The notes under the pieces are model-generated. The model saw only the letters and a program-made list of their open reading frames with translations. It searched no databases and was not told the origin of the DNA. From positions 310,001 through 374,000 of the forward strand of contig JAHBWE010000008.1 of the NCBI GenBank assembly GCA_019637155.1: a DNA stretch of 64,000 nucleotides. Reading direction: 5' to 3'. The position numbers and the translations under genes are program-made. This document shows positions 18,061 through 26,845 of this stretch, piece by piece. This DNA is from Labilithrix sp. (lineage in GTDB: Bacteria; Myxococcota_A; Polyangia; Polyangiales; Polyangiaceae). Position 1 is the first letter of the stretch, and each line of letters starts with the position of its first letter.

Positions 18061-19317
18061 CTACGGCGAGGTCCCGCGGCTCGCCTTGCAGTCGACCTCG
18101 AGGCATCCCTCGAAGCACGCGTCGAAGTGCGTCCGCGCCGACGACGCGCACTGCACGCGGCACCTCGCGGCGCACGTCTGCTTCGCCGCCTCCGCGCTCC
18201 GCTTCGCCTCCTCCTCCTTGCGCTTCGCGGCCGCGATCCGCGCCGTCGCGACGCGCGCGCGGCCCGCGTCGACGGCGGCCTCCGCCTCGCGGACGCGCTC
18301 GCCGGCTGGGAACGCGCGCACGTACGACGCGACGACGCCGCACGCGACCTCGATCGCGTCGACCCCCGCGGCGTCCCTGCCGCGACACGTCGCGAACGAC
18401 GGCGCGATGCGCAGCCACGCCGCTTGATCGCGGAGCTTCATGAGCTTCGGCTCCGCGCGCGCGAGGGCGCTCCCCACCTCCGGCGCGTGCGGGCCGTCGG
18501 GGTAGTCCTCGAGGTAACGCGTCACCGCCGCGCACGCGTCCGCCGCCATCGGCTCGACGCAGTCCTGCAGGTTGAGCGCGCGCCAGGCATCGGCCTCGCG
18601 GCGCACCGCGAGCGATTGGAGCCCGAGGTCTCCGATCGCGCGGCCGCCGACGACGACCTTCGCCGTCGCCGCCTTCAGCGGCAGCTTCGCGTCGGGACCG
18701 ATCGCGCTCGCGATCGGCACCGTCAACCGGCCGGTCGCGTCGGTCTTGCCCGCGAGCCACCCGACGCGCCCGAGCCGGACCTCGACCTCGGCGTCGGGCA
18801 GCGGCTCGCGCGCGCACGCCACGTCGCGCGCGACGCGGCGGCCCTCCGTCTCGATCGTCTCCTTCTCGAAGGTCACCTTCCGCGAGCGCACGAGATCGAC
18901 GACGGCGGCGCCGCCCATGAAGAGGCCGCCGAGGATCATCGACACGCCCACGACCCGCGACGCGGACATGTCGCTCGACGCGTCCGCCGACTCGGCGAGC
19001 ACGACGACCCCCGCGAGCCCCACCGCGACGCCGGCGACCGCGAGCCCGACGTCGATCCCCGGCGTCTTGTTCTCGACCCGATGCGCGACGACGCGATCGA
19101 CGGTCGACCGCTGCCAGACGTCGCACGCCCGGCTCGCCTCCACCGCGAGGCTCTCCCCTTGCGTCGAGAACGTCACGACGCTCCCCTGCGCCGGGACCTC
19201 GACCTTGTGCGTATGGACGACCTCTTCCCGGACGAGGATCGGCTCCTTCGGCTCGAAGTGCGCGCACCCCGTGCCGCCGACCAACAGCGCGATCCCAGCG
19301 AGCCGAACGCAGGCCAT
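18061..19317 (-). CDS. Lipoprotein with internal membrane segments, function unknown
   Basis: The 418-residue protein has a signal peptide and lipobox GTGC. After a beta-rich stretch two hydrophobic helices (DVGLAVAGVAVGLAGVVVLA and ILGGLFMGGAAVVDL) occur around residues 80-145. The C-terminal half is helical with many Cys and ends in a Lys/Glu-rich coiled coil with CAARCRVQC and CFEGCLEVDC pairs. I do not recognise the family. It is convergent with the TonB-like gene, with only one base between their stops. Similar orphan lipoproteins are common in this lineage. Confidence 0.75.
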   Translation of the reverse strand: MACVRLAGIALLVGGTGCAHFEPKEPILVREEVVHTHKVEVPAQGSVVTFSTQGESLAVEASRACDVWQRSTVDRVVAHRVENKTPGIDVGLAVAGVAVGLAGVVVLAESADASSDMSASRVVGVSMILGGLFMGGAAVVDLVRSRKVTFEKETIETEGRRVARDVACAREPLPDAEVEVRLGRVGWLAGKTDATGRLTVPIASAIGPDAKLPLKAATAKVVVGGRAIGDLGLQSLAVRREADAWRALNLQDCVEPMAADACAAVTRYLEDYPDGPHAPEVGSALARAEPKLMKLRDQAAWLRIAPSFATCRGRDAAGVDAIEVACGVVASYVRAFPAGERVREAEAAVDAGRARVATARIAAAKRKEEEAKRSAEAAKQTCAARCRVQCASSARTHFDACFEGCLEVDCKASRGTSP

Positions 19318-19371
19318 CGTCGCCCACGCTACACGGCAGCGCGAAGGGTCCGCAACCGCACGCGCGCCGCG

Positions 19372-20133
19372 TCAGTGAGGGGTGCCGCGCGCCTGCGCCT
19401 CCGCCGCCTCTTCCATCGCGGCGAATTCTTCCTCGAGCGGGTCGCGTGCGTCGACGCGCACGGCGGCGTCGGGCTGCTTCGCGACGCGCGTCGCCGGCTG
19501 CATCGGCGGTGCGCGGAGGCGCGTGCTCGGGCTCACCGCGTTCGGCGCCATCGTCGGCGCGACGGCCTTCGCCGCGCGGCGCTGCCAGTCGGCCGCGACG
19601 AAGCGGTAGAGCACGTTGCCCTCGTCGTCGACGTCGATCTTCACGCGGTCCGAGTCCTCCTTCGCGAGCTTCGTGAGGATGTCGTCCGCCTCCTTCGGCG
19701 TGATCTGGAGCATCTGCGCGACGTCCCACGCGCGGAGCGTCCCGCCGCGCGTGTTCGCGAGCGCGAAGATCGCCTGGTTCTTCGTCGCGAGCTCGGTGTC
19801 GTCCCCCGACTGCTTGAGCGCCCTGCCTCCGCGGAGCAGCGCGTACGCCGCGATCGCGACGACGAGGACGATCGGCGCGTTGATGCCGACGACCCAGCCG
19901 GCGGTCGCGCCGAGCGCGGCCATGAGCCCGCCGAGCGCCAGCGCGATCAGGAGCCCGACCACGAGCACGATCCAGCCGAAGACGCGCGCGACGGTGCCGC
20001 CGACCTTCGAGGTCTGGCCCGCCATCGTCACGGACGTGTTCGCGAGCGGCATCCGCGGCGCGCCGCACGACGTGCAGTACGCGCTCACACCGCGATAAAC
20101 GAGAGGCGCATTCTGTCGGCAGTGGGGGCACAC
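19372..20133 (-). CDS. Zinc-ribbon membrane protein
   Basis: The protein has 253 residues. It opens with a zinc ribbon (MCPHC...YCTSCG). Two adjacent membrane spans follow at about residues 50-95. A soluble region then resembles a winged-helix fold (LRAWDVAQMLQITPKEADDILTKLAKED) and a short beta strand pair (VKIDVDDEGNVLYRF). The C-terminus is Ala/Glu-rich and disordered. The ribbon-membrane-winged-helix order suggests a membrane-bound sensor or regulator, but no family was recognised. It lies 54 nt upstream of the lipoprotein gene on the same strand. Confidence 0.75.
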   Translation of the reverse strand: MCPHCRQNAPLVYRGVSAYCTSCGAPRMPLANTSVTMAGQTSKVGGTVARVFGWIVLVVGLLIALALGGLMAALGATAGWVVGINAPIVLVVAIAAYALLRGGRALKQSGDDTELATKNQAIFALANTRGGTLRAWDVAQMLQITPKEADDILTKLAKEDSDRVKIDVDDEGNVLYRFVAADWQRRAAKAVAPTMAPNAVSPSTRLRAPPMQPATRVAKQPDAAVRVDARDPLEEEFAAMEEAAEAQARGTPH

Positions 20134-20174
20134 GATGCCCCCACAACGTTTCCCCGACTCCCCCTTCCGTCAAG

Positions 20175-20723
20175 TCAGAGCGTGACGCCTTCGCTCGCCG
20201 CCGGCCGCTTGTTCGTGCCGCGCCAGCCGCCGCCGCCGTTTCCGCCGGTGCTCAGGCGGACGAGCTGGGTCGCGCGATCGCGGAGCGATCGGGCCTGGGC
20301 GCGGAGGTTCGAGGCCTGGACGCGCTCGCTCGAGGCGCGGACCCGGAGCGCCGACGACCTCGCCGCGATCTCGTCGGCGATCTCGAGGATGCTCTCCTGG
20401 TCCGACACGTTCACGAACACCGCCTGATTCCGTAGGACTCGCGCGCGGTTGGCCAGCGTGTCGGCCTCGTTCTCGAAGGTCGACGCGTTTCGATCGCGGG
20501 CCGTCGCCGCCGTCTCCATCGCGGTCGCCCGCTCGAAGAGCTGGCTCGCTTCGACCTGGAACGACGCCTGCTGGAGGCCCTGGACCGGCCGCGGCTTCGG
20601 CTTCGGGGGCGGAGAAAACTCGACGTTTCCGCCCGTCGGGCAGGCCATCGCCGCCCCGCCGAGCGTGACGCAAGCCATCGTGATCGCACCGAAAATCCAT
20701 GCCCGCATCGTTCGTGCGCCCAT
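20175..20723 (-). CDS. Exported alpha-helical coiled-coil protein
   Basis: The 182-residue precursor starts at the ATG served by a GGGAGG ribosome site, preferred over a second ATG five codons later. A signal peptide (IFGAITMACVTLGGAAMA) is followed by a Pro/Lys patch and then about 110 residues of Ala/Arg/Glu/Ser-rich helix with heptad character, ending in a Gly-rich stretch (STGGNGGGGWRG). It resembles periplasmic or surface coiled-coil spacers. No enzymatic motif is visible. It is divergent from the PhnD-like gene, with about 75 nt between them. Confidence 0.75.
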   Translation of the reverse strand: MGARTMRAWIFGAITMACVTLGGAAMACPTGGNVEFSPPPKPKPRPVQGLQQASFQVEASQLFERATAMETAATARDRNASTFENEADTLANRARVLRNQAVFVNVSDQESILEIADEIAARSSALRVRASSERVQASNLRAQARSLRDRATQLVRLSTGGNGGGGWRGTNKRPAASEGVTL

Positions 20724-20799
20724 CGAGGAACCTCCCGGAGCCCGTTCGTACGGAGGCCTCGCTGAAAGGATCTGAGCTTTTTGCGCTAGGCTGGCCGGC

Positions 20800-21660
20800 G
20801 TGTCGGTCTGGGGCTTCGGGATCGTCCAGACGCAAGAGCTCGAGCGGGCCGGATCGCGCGTCTTCGAGGAGCTCTGCCTCCTCTTGTCCGAGGCCGCGGG
20901 CACGACGCTCCGGCCGGTCGTCGCGCAAGGCCATCGCGACCTCGCCGACTCGGTCGAGAGCGGCGACGTCGCGCTCGCGTGGCTCCCGCCGATCATGTCG
21001 ATCGAGCTCGAGACGCGCGGGATCACGACCGTGCTCGCGATCCCGGCCCGCAACGGGACGACGACCTACCACTCGGCGCTCATCGTGCGAAAAGGCGGGC
21101 CGCGCTCGATCGCGGAGCTCCGCGGCCGGCGCGCGGTCTGGGTCCAGCGCGACAGCGCCGCGGGCTACATCGTCCCGCGGATGAACCTCGCGTCGCAGGG
21201 GATCGACGTCCTCCGCTACTTCATGCGCGAGATGTTCGTGCACTCGCACCCGGGCGTCATCGACGCGGTGGTCTCGGGCGAGGCCGACGTCGGCGCGACG
21301 TACTGCCATGTCGAGGCCGGGACGAGCCGCGTGATCCGCGGCGCGTGGGTCGACGACGCGGGGCGCCCGCTCCGGCCGATCGAGGTCCTCTCGACCTTCG
21401 GGCCGATCCCGAACGACGCGCTCGTCTGCTCGAACGACCTCTCCGCGACCGCTCGCGCCGGCCTCGCGCGCGCGATCCTCGACGCGTCCCCGCGCGTCCG
21501 CGACCTCTTCACGAAGCTCCTCGGCTCGGGCGATTTCAGGGTCCCCTCCGCCGCCCACTTCGACTCGCTGAAGCACACGCTCCGCGCCGCCCGCGCGCGC
21601 GGCCACGACGCGAACCCCAACTCGAGCCGCATGGCGATCCGGGTCGCGCGGAAGAGCTGA
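20800..21660 (+). CDS. PhnD-like substrate-binding-fold protein without signal peptide
   Basis: The 286-residue product starts at GTG. It has the type II periplasmic-binding fold of PhnD/SsuA proteins: LAWLPPIMSIEL, TYHSALIVRKGG, RAVWVQRDSAAGYIVPRMNL and VVSGEADVGATYCH are typical segments. Usual members are secreted and bind phosphate, phosphite or phosphonates for ABC transporters, but here the protein starts directly in the domain with no signal peptide, and no permease or ATPase gene is near. A cytosolic sensing role is therefore likelier than uptake. In this lineage the same fold is sometimes joined to signalling proteins. Confidence 0.85.
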   Translation: MSVWGFGIVQTQELERAGSRVFEELCLLLSEAAGTTLRPVVAQGHRDLADSVESGDVALAWLPPIMSIELETRGITTVLAIPARNGTTTYHSALIVRKGGPRSIAELRGRRAVWVQRDSAAGYIVPRMNLASQGIDVLRYFMREMFVHSHPGVIDAVVSGEADVGATYCHVEAGTSRVIRGAWVDDAGRPLRPIEVLSTFGPIPNDALVCSNDLSATARAGLARAILDASPRVRDLFTKLLGSGDFRVPSAAHFDSLKHTLRAARARGHDANPNSSRMAIRVARKS

Positions 21661-21728
21661 GTCGATCCTCCTCGACAAATCCGAAATCGGTGGCATCGCG
21701 TTCGCACCAAGGGACGTAGAGAGCGGCG

Positions 21729-22142
21729 ATGAGGACAAAACTCGGGATCTTCGGGCTGTCGGTCGCGGCGCTTTGCGCCAGTCTTGCGCTCGCCTGCAAC
21801 AAAGCCTCGGACAAGGACAAGGTCGGCACGACCGAGACGACGTCCGCCGAGATCGAGCCCGCCGCGCCCACGCCGGCGCCGAAGGACGACTACCTCGCCA
21901 CCGTCCGGCGCGAGCAGCTCGTCCTTCGCGGGCGGCTGGAAGAGGAGATCCGCGCGATCGATCACCAGCTCACCCAGCTCCGCAGGTCCCCGAAGGCGAA
22001 CGCGACCGCGATCGAAGCGCTCGTGGAGCGCAAGCAGACGCTCGAGGCCGACGCCAACGTCGTCGATCGCGCGGACGAGCGCGGATGGGACGAGCTCAAG
22101 GCCACCGTCGAGCACGATCTCGAAGGGCCACCAGAGCCGTGA
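21729..22142 (+). CDS. Small coiled-coil lipoprotein
   Basis: The precursor has 137 residues. The signal peptide ends in the lipobox LALAC. A short Thr/Ala/Pro linker is followed by about 85 residues of charged helix (LVLRGRLEEEIRAIDHQLTQ) that should form a coiled coil. This resembles small periplasmic tethers, but no family was recognised. It precedes serA by 26 nt on the same strand, so both may share a transcript although their roles appear unrelated. Confidence 0.78.
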   Translation: MRTKLGIFGLSVAALCASLALACNKASDKDKVGTTETTSAEIEPAAPTPAPKDDYLATVRREQLVLRGRLEEEIRAIDHQLTQLRRSPKANATAIEALVERKQTLEADANVVDRADERGWDELKATVEHDLEGPPEP

Positions 22143-22168
22143 CTTAAGCGCTATCGTGCGAGGCCCCG

Positions 22169-23401
22169 ATGGCCCCGCCGAGCACGTATCCGAAGCCGCA
22201 GATCAAGGTCCTCCTCCTCGAGAACGTCCACGCGTCGGCGCACGAGATCTTCGGCGGCGAGGGCTTTCAGGTCGAAGCCGTCCCTCGCTCGATGAAAGAG
22301 GAGGAGCTGGTGGAGCGCCTGCAGAGCGGCGTGAACCTCCTCGGCATCCGCAGCAAGACGCGCGTCACGGCGAAGGCGCTCGAGGCCGGCAAGGACCTCC
22401 TCTCCGTCGGCGCCTTCTGCATCGGCACGAACCAGATCGACCTCGAGGCCGCGAAGCGCTGCGGCGTCCCCGTCTTCAACGCGCCGTTCAGCAACACGCG
22501 CAGCGTCGCCGAGCTCGTCATCTGCGAGGTCATCATGCTGTCGCGTCACCTCGGCGATCGATCGCGCGAGGTGCACGAGGGCAAGTGGCGCAAGATCGCG
22601 AAGGGCGCGCACGAGATCCGCGGCAAGACGCTCGGCATCGTCGGCTACGGCCACATCGGCTCGCAGGTCGGCGTGCTCGCCGAGGCGATGGGCATGCGCG
22701 TCATCTCGTACGACATCCGCGCGACGCTCCCGATGGGCAACAACCGCCCCGTCGACTCGCTCGAGACGCTGCTCGCGCAGAGCGACTTCGTCACCCTCCA
22801 CGTCCCCGAGACGCCGCAGACGAAGGGCATGATCGGGATCAAGGAGCTCGAGCTGATGAAGAACGACGCGTCGCTGCTCAACCTGAGCCGCGGCACGGTC
22901 GTCGATCTCGACGCGCTCGCCTCCATCATCAAGGCGGGCAAGCTCGGCGGCGCCGCGCTCGACGTGTACCCGGAGGAGCCGGAGGGCAACGAGGACACGT
23001 TCTCGAGCGTCGTCTGCGGCTTGCCGAACGTCGTGCTCACGCCGCACATCGGCGGCTCGACCGCGGAGGCGCAGGAGGCGATCGGGCGCGAGGTCGCGAG
23101 CACGCTCGTCCGCTACACGAACAGCGGCACCACCGCGGGCTCGGTGAGCTTCCCGCGCGTCGAGCAGCCCAAGCTCCCCGGCGCGCACCGCGTCCTCAAC
23201 GTTCACCGCAACGTCCCCGGCGTCCTCCGCGACATCAACAAGATCGTCTCCGACCGCAACGCGAACGTCCTCGGCCAGGTCCTCGCGACCGATCCCGACG
23301 TCGGCTACCTCGTCATGGACCTCGACAAGGAGGTCGCCAACGACGTGCACACGGCGATCGAGGCGCTCCCGACGTCGATCAAGACGCGGATCCTTTATTA
23401 A
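22169..23401 (+). CDS. serA: D-3-phosphoglycerate dehydrogenase
   Basis: The 410-residue enzyme has the same length as the E. coli enzyme. It oxidises 3-phosphoglycerate to 3-phosphohydroxypyruvate with NAD, the first committed step of serine synthesis. The Rossmann motif is GIVGYGHIGSQVG, the substrate-loop segment is NAPFSNTRSVAELVI, catalytic Arg is in LLNLSRGTVVDLDAL, and the catalytic Glu/His are in YPEEPEG and TPHIGGSTAEA. The last 80 residues form an ACT domain (VLNVHRNVPGVLRDINKIV), the usual serine feedback site. Its TAA stop shares bases with the stop of the convergent gene (TTAA). Confidence 0.96.
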   Translation: MAPPSTYPKPQIKVLLLENVHASAHEIFGGEGFQVEAVPRSMKEEELVERLQSGVNLLGIRSKTRVTAKALEAGKDLLSVGAFCIGTNQIDLEAAKRCGVPVFNAPFSNTRSVAELVICEVIMLSRHLGDRSREVHEGKWRKIAKGAHEIRGKTLGIVGYGHIGSQVGVLAEAMGMRVISYDIRATLPMGNNRPVDSLETLLAQSDFVTLHVPETPQTKGMIGIKELELMKNDASLLNLSRGTVVDLDALASIIKAGKLGGAALDVYPEEPEGNEDTFSSVVCGLPNVVLTPHIGGSTAEAQEAIGREVASTLVRYTNSGTTAGSVSFPRVEQPKLPGAHRVLNVHRNVPGVLRDINKIVSDRNANVLGQVLATDPDVGYLVMDLDKEVANDVHTAIEALPTSIKTRILY

Positions 23402-23985
23402 TCACACGGGCCGAGCGGCTCGCAGGTCTTGATCCCCATCATGTCGTAGCCGCCGCATTTCCACTCGCGGCACGTCGTCCCGTCGCAGTCGGCGTTGGTC
23501 GTGCAGACGCGGACGCGCGGCAGGGCGGTGATGCAGGTGGGGCGGCACTGCGTCGTGATGAGGCGGCGCGAGCTGATCGGCGAGTCGAAGGCCTCCTCCG
23601 CGCAGCACACGCCCGTGTTGCAGTCGGCGCCTTCGTCGCAGCGGAGCACGGTGCCCATGCACGTCGCGCCCGGCTCACGGCACGAATAGCCGAAGCCCTC
23701 CACGCAGCAGTCCATCGGCAGGGCGCCGCCGCTCTCGGTCCCGCAGCGATCGTACTGATCCGGGCACGCGACGAAGCCGACGCCCTGCCCCGCGTCGCGA
23801 CGGACGCTGCCGCCGTCGCGCCGGACGCCGACCGCGCCCGACGACGTGCTGCCCGACGACGTGGCCCCCGACGACGACGAGCGCGCGCCGCCGTCGACGT
23901 CCTCCTCCGCGATCGCGCCGCCGCACGCGGCCGCCACGACGAGGGCCGCGGTGACGAACGAGCCGAGCGCGAGCGGGCGAAGCAT
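23398..23985 (-). CDS. Cys-rich lipoprotein
   Basis: The 195-residue precursor starts at the ATG before the signal peptide, 10 nt after the upstream gene's stop; an earlier in-frame ATG would overlap that gene. The lipobox is VAAAC. An Asp/Gly/Ser-rich linker of about 45 residues includes repeated SSGATSSGSTSSG. About sixteen Cys in the last 120 residues give disulfide knots (DCCVEGFGYSC, CNTGVCC, CRPTC). No catalytic motif is visible. It is one of several such surface lipoproteins in the window. Confidence 0.82.
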   Translation of the reverse strand: MLRPLALGSFVTAALVVAAACGGAIAEEDVDGGARSSSSGATSSGSTSSGAVGVRRDGGSVRRDAGQGVGFVACPDQYDRCGTESGGALPMDCCVEGFGYSCREPGATCMGTVLRCDEGADCNTGVCCAEEAFDSPISSRRLITTQCRPTCITALPRVRVCTTNADCDGTTCREWKCGGYDMMGIKTCEPLGPCD

Positions 23986-23995
23986 GCGCGCCACT

Positions 23996-25027
23996 CTAAT
24001 ACGCCGCGCCGGCGAGGGCACGCCGCACGCCGAGCGACCACAGCGTTCGGTACGTGCAGCCGGAGCAGAGCGTGCCCGCCGTCGCGTCGTGGAGGAGCCC
24101 CGACGCGCAGCGCGCCGTCACCGGCGAGCACCACGGACCGCGCAGCTCCGCGGCGGAGTCGAACGCGGCGTCGGCGGCGTCGATGAAGCGCTGCTCGCCC
24201 GTGATCTCGAACATCAGCGTCAGCCCGAGCGCGCGGTCGGCGCGGCTCGAGAGCAGGGCGAGCGGCGTCGACTGGAGGACGCCGTCGATCGCGCGCGCCT
24301 CGAGGCGGAACACCTCGTCCTTCGTGAGGCGGAAGAGGCGCGTCTTCAGGATCAGCATCGCGAGGTTCGGCGTGTCGCGGATGCCGGGCGCTCCCGGCGC
24401 GTAGGCGTACGCGCGCGCCTGGCGGAGCGTGCCTGGGTCGACGAGATCGCCGAACGTCTCGCGCCGGATCGCGGCGTCGATCGCGATCGCGCGATCGCGC
24501 CGCGCGCTCCCGAGGAACAAGGTCATCTCCGCGGCGAGGAGCGCGAGGCTCGCCGTCGTCGCGGTCGGCCCGAAGGCGCCGTCGTCGGCGCGCACGAAAT
24601 CGCCGCTCGCGCGGAGCTCGGCGTCGGCGCGATCGGCGTAGGCCTCGAGCGCGGGGAGGGCCGAGCGATCGCCGCTCGCGATCGCGTGCTCGGCGAGGCC
24701 GCGCGCGCTCGCGATCGTCTCGCGCGCGAGCGGCTCTCCGCCGAGGCGATCGAGCGCGCGCGCCTTCGCGGCGTCGGCCGCCTCGCCGCTGCGGGCGAGC
24801 CACGCGAGGCCGTAGTGCGGGGCGTCCCCTTCGTCCTCGAGCCAGTCGCCGTCCTCGAACGCGAACGCGCGCGCGTCGTCGCGGAGCGCGTCACGGAGCG
24901 CGTCGTGCCGCGACGGCGGCGCCGCCCGCACCGGGAACGTGACCTCGGCGTCGTCGGCGCAAGCTCCTCCCCCCGCGATCATCGAGGCGAACGCGACGAC
25001 GAGCGCACGCCTCTTCGAGAGCAGCAT
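23996..25027 (-). CDS. Exported alpha-helical protein, possible alpha/alpha-barrel
   Basis: The protein has 343 residues with a signal peptide ending near GGGACAD, probably a lipobox (GGAC). The mature part is almost entirely helical with repeats such as SALPALEAYADRADAELRAS and LRQARAYAYAPGAPG, and ends with a Cys cluster (CSPVTARCASGLL, TLCSGC). This is compatible with an (alpha/alpha) toroid as in some glycoside hydrolase or lanthionine-cyclase-like families, but no active-site motif was seen. The gene starts 100 nt from the divergent LuxR-type gene and is followed after 10 nt by the Cys-rich lipoprotein gene. Confidence 0.72.
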   Translation of the reverse strand: MLLSKRRALVVAFASMIAGGGACADDAEVTFPVRAAPPSRHDALRDALRDDARAFAFEDGDWLEDEGDAPHYGLAWLARSGEAADAAKARALDRLGGEPLARETIASARGLAEHAIASGDRSALPALEAYADRADAELRASGDFVRADDGAFGPTATTASLALLAAEMTLFLGSARRDRAIAIDAAIRRETFGDLVDPGTLRQARAYAYAPGAPGIRDTPNLAMLILKTRLFRLTKDEVFRLEARAIDGVLQSTPLALLSSRADRALGLTLMFEITGEQRFIDAADAAFDSAAELRGPWCSPVTARCASGLLHDATAGTLCSGCTYRTLWSLGVRRALAGAAY

Positions 25028-25127
25028 GGGCCTCAGACCCTAGCCGCTTCGCCGGCGCCGCATCAATGCCCGTGCGGGTCGGAGAAATGACTACGAGCGG
25101 GATCGCGGCGCGCTTATCGTTCTCGGC

Positions 25128-25418
25128 GTGGAACGGACGACGGCGAGACGGCTCCGCGGCTTCGTCCTCGACGGCGCCGAGCCCGTGTACGTGCTCGAGA
25201 TGCCGAGGTCGTCCGCGTCCGCGGCGTCGGGGCTCTCCGCCGCGGAGCGCGCGGTCGCGGAGCTCGCGGTCGCGGGCCTCTCCAACGCCGCGATCGGCGC
25301 GCGGCGCGGGACGTCGGCGCGGACGATCGCGGCGCAGCTCGCGAGCATCTACCGGAAGCTCGGCGTGTCGTCGCGCGCGGAGCTCGTCGTCACGATCGCG
25401 CGCGGCGCGGCGGAATGA
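25128..25418 (+). CDS. Minimal LuxR-type DNA-binding protein
   Basis: The 96-residue product starts at GTG. A short basic N-terminus leads straight to a LuxR/GerE helix-turn-helix (LSAAERAVAELAVAGLSNAAIGARRGTSARTI is the motif region, residues about 35-65, with recognition helix SARTIAAQLASIY). There is no sensory domain. Its TGA overlaps the ATG of a full-length LuxR-type gene (ATGA), so the two are made together and could form heterodimers. Confidence 0.85.
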   Translation: MERTTARRLRGFVLDGAEPVYVLEMPRSSASAASGLSAAERAVAELAVAGLSNAAIGARRGTSARTIAAQLASIYRKLGVSSRAELVVTIARGAAE

Positions 25419-26407
25419 GCGGCGATCTGATCGGCGTCGTCGAGTCGGCGTATCGCCTCGACGGCACCGACGACGAGTGGCTGCGCGACGTCCTCGAAGC
25501 GCTCGCGCCGCTCTACGCGCGCGGCTTCGGGGTCGGCGCGGTCCGCTACCACGCGCGGCGCGGGTGGAGGCTTCGCCGCACGCGCCCCGTCGCCGTCGGC
25601 ACGTCGCCCGCGATCGCGCACGCGTTCGAGGCGGCGGTGCGCGGGATGCCGCCCTGGCTCGTGAAGCACGCGCTCACGGCGACCCCGCGTGTCGTCACCG
25701 CGAGCGAGGCCCTCGCCGAGAACGGCGCGCTGCCCGGGCTCGTCGAGACGTTCTCGCTCCCGTACGGCATCCGCGACATCGTCTGGCTCCGCGCGGCCGA
25801 AGACGAGCGGAGCGGCGTGCTCTTCTCCGCCGCCCTCGCGGGCGAGACCGCGCTGACGCCGGGCGAGCGGAGGCGCTGGGGAATGTGCGCGGCGCACGTG
25901 AGCGCGGCGCTGCGGCTCCGCGCGAACCTCCACAAGCGCGAGCTCGTCGACGCGGTGCTCGCGGCGGACGGGCGCGTCGTCCACGCCGAGGGCGTCGCGA
26001 GGGAGCGGGAGCAGCGCGAAGCCCTCACCGACGCGGCGAAGGCGGTCGATCGCGCGCGCGGGCGCATGCGTCGCATCGCGCCGGACGAGGCGCTCGAGGC
26101 ATGGCGCGGCCTCGTCGACGGACGCTGGTCGCTCGTCGAGTCGATCGAGTCGGACGGCCGCCGCTACCTCGTGGTGCGGCGCAACGAGCCGTGGCTCCTC
26201 GATCCGCGCGCGCTCTCACCCCGTGAACGGCAAGTGGCCACCCACGCCGCGCGCGGTGAGTCGCTGAAGCTCATCGCGTACGAGCTCGGCATCGGCGCCT
26301 CGACCGTGGGCTCGCACCTCCAGAGCGCGATGCGGAAGCTCGGCGTCCGCTCGCGCGCGGAGCTCCTGCAGCTCATCCACGCGGCGGACGATCCGTCCGC
26401 GGTATAG
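25415..26407 (+). CDS. LuxR-type transcriptional regulator with unassigned sensor domain
   Basis: Residues 1-255 of this 330-residue regulator are a mixed alpha/beta region of the GAF or autoinducer-like kind that I cannot assign. The C-terminal HTH begins at LSPRERQVATHAARGESLKL and includes IGASTVGSHLQSAMRKLGV. It starts in the stop codon of the minimal LuxR gene upstream and ends 7 nt before the rhodanese gene. No acyl-homoserine-lactone synthase is present, so quorum sensing cannot be inferred. Confidence 0.86.
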   Translation: MSGDLIGVVESAYRLDGTDDEWLRDVLEALAPLYARGFGVGAVRYHARRGWRLRRTRPVAVGTSPAIAHAFEAAVRGMPPWLVKHALTATPRVVTASEALAENGALPGLVETFSLPYGIRDIVWLRAAEDERSGVLFSAALAGETALTPGERRRWGMCAAHVSAALRLRANLHKRELVDAVLAADGRVVHAEGVAREREQREALTDAAKAVDRARGRMRRIAPDEALEAWRGLVDGRWSLVESIESDGRRYLVVRRNEPWLLDPRALSPRERQVATHAARGESLKLIAYELGIGASTVGSHLQSAMRKLGVRSRAELLQLIHAADDPSAV

Positions 26408-26414
26408 TCGGGGC

Positions 26415-26783
26415 ATGAAACACTCCCCGCGGTTCGAGGCCCTCTGTGAGGCGGCGCGCAAGAACGTGAGCGAGGTGTCGATCGACGCCGTCGCCGAGCG
26501 CATCGCGAAGAACGAATCCTTCCACCTCGTCGACGTGCGCGAGGAGAGCGAGCTCGCGAAGGGCCGCATCAAGACGGCGAAGCACATGGGACGCGGCGTC
26601 ATCGAGCGCGACCTGGAGAAGGCGATCCCGGAGCTCGACGCCGACATCGTCCTCTACTGCGGGGGCGGCTTCCGCTCCGCGCTCTCCGCCGAGAGCCTGC
26701 AGAAAATGGGCTACACGAACGTGAAGTCGATGGCCGGCGGCTGGCGCGCGTGGACCGAAAAAGGCCTGCCGACCGAGGCCTGA
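26415..26783 (+). CDS. Single-domain rhodanese-like protein
   Basis: The 122-residue product contains one rhodanese domain. The core motifs are FHLVDVREESELAKGRI and the catalytic loop LYCGGGFRSALSAE, where Cys carries the persulfide. Family members transfer sulfur to acceptors such as thiols or cyanide. Two residues after the catalytic Cys are Gly, typical of small cytosolic members. It follows the LuxR-type gene by 7 nt and could share its transcript. Confidence 0.9.
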   Translation: MKHSPRFEALCEAARKNVSEVSIDAVAERIAKNESFHLVDVREESELAKGRIKTAKHMGRGVIERDLEKAIPELDADIVLYCGGGFRSALSAESLQKMGYTNVKSMAGGWRAWTEKGLPTEA

Positions 26784-26845
26784 GCGGCCCTTCGCGCCCG
26801 GAAGCTCGACGGAAGCCGGGCCGGTGGTAAAACGAAGATTGGCCG

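Noticed and set aside
17549..20173. Minus-strand open frame of 874 codons
   Set aside because: Covers the TonB-like gene on one side and shifted frames of two real minus-strand genes; no recognisable domain.
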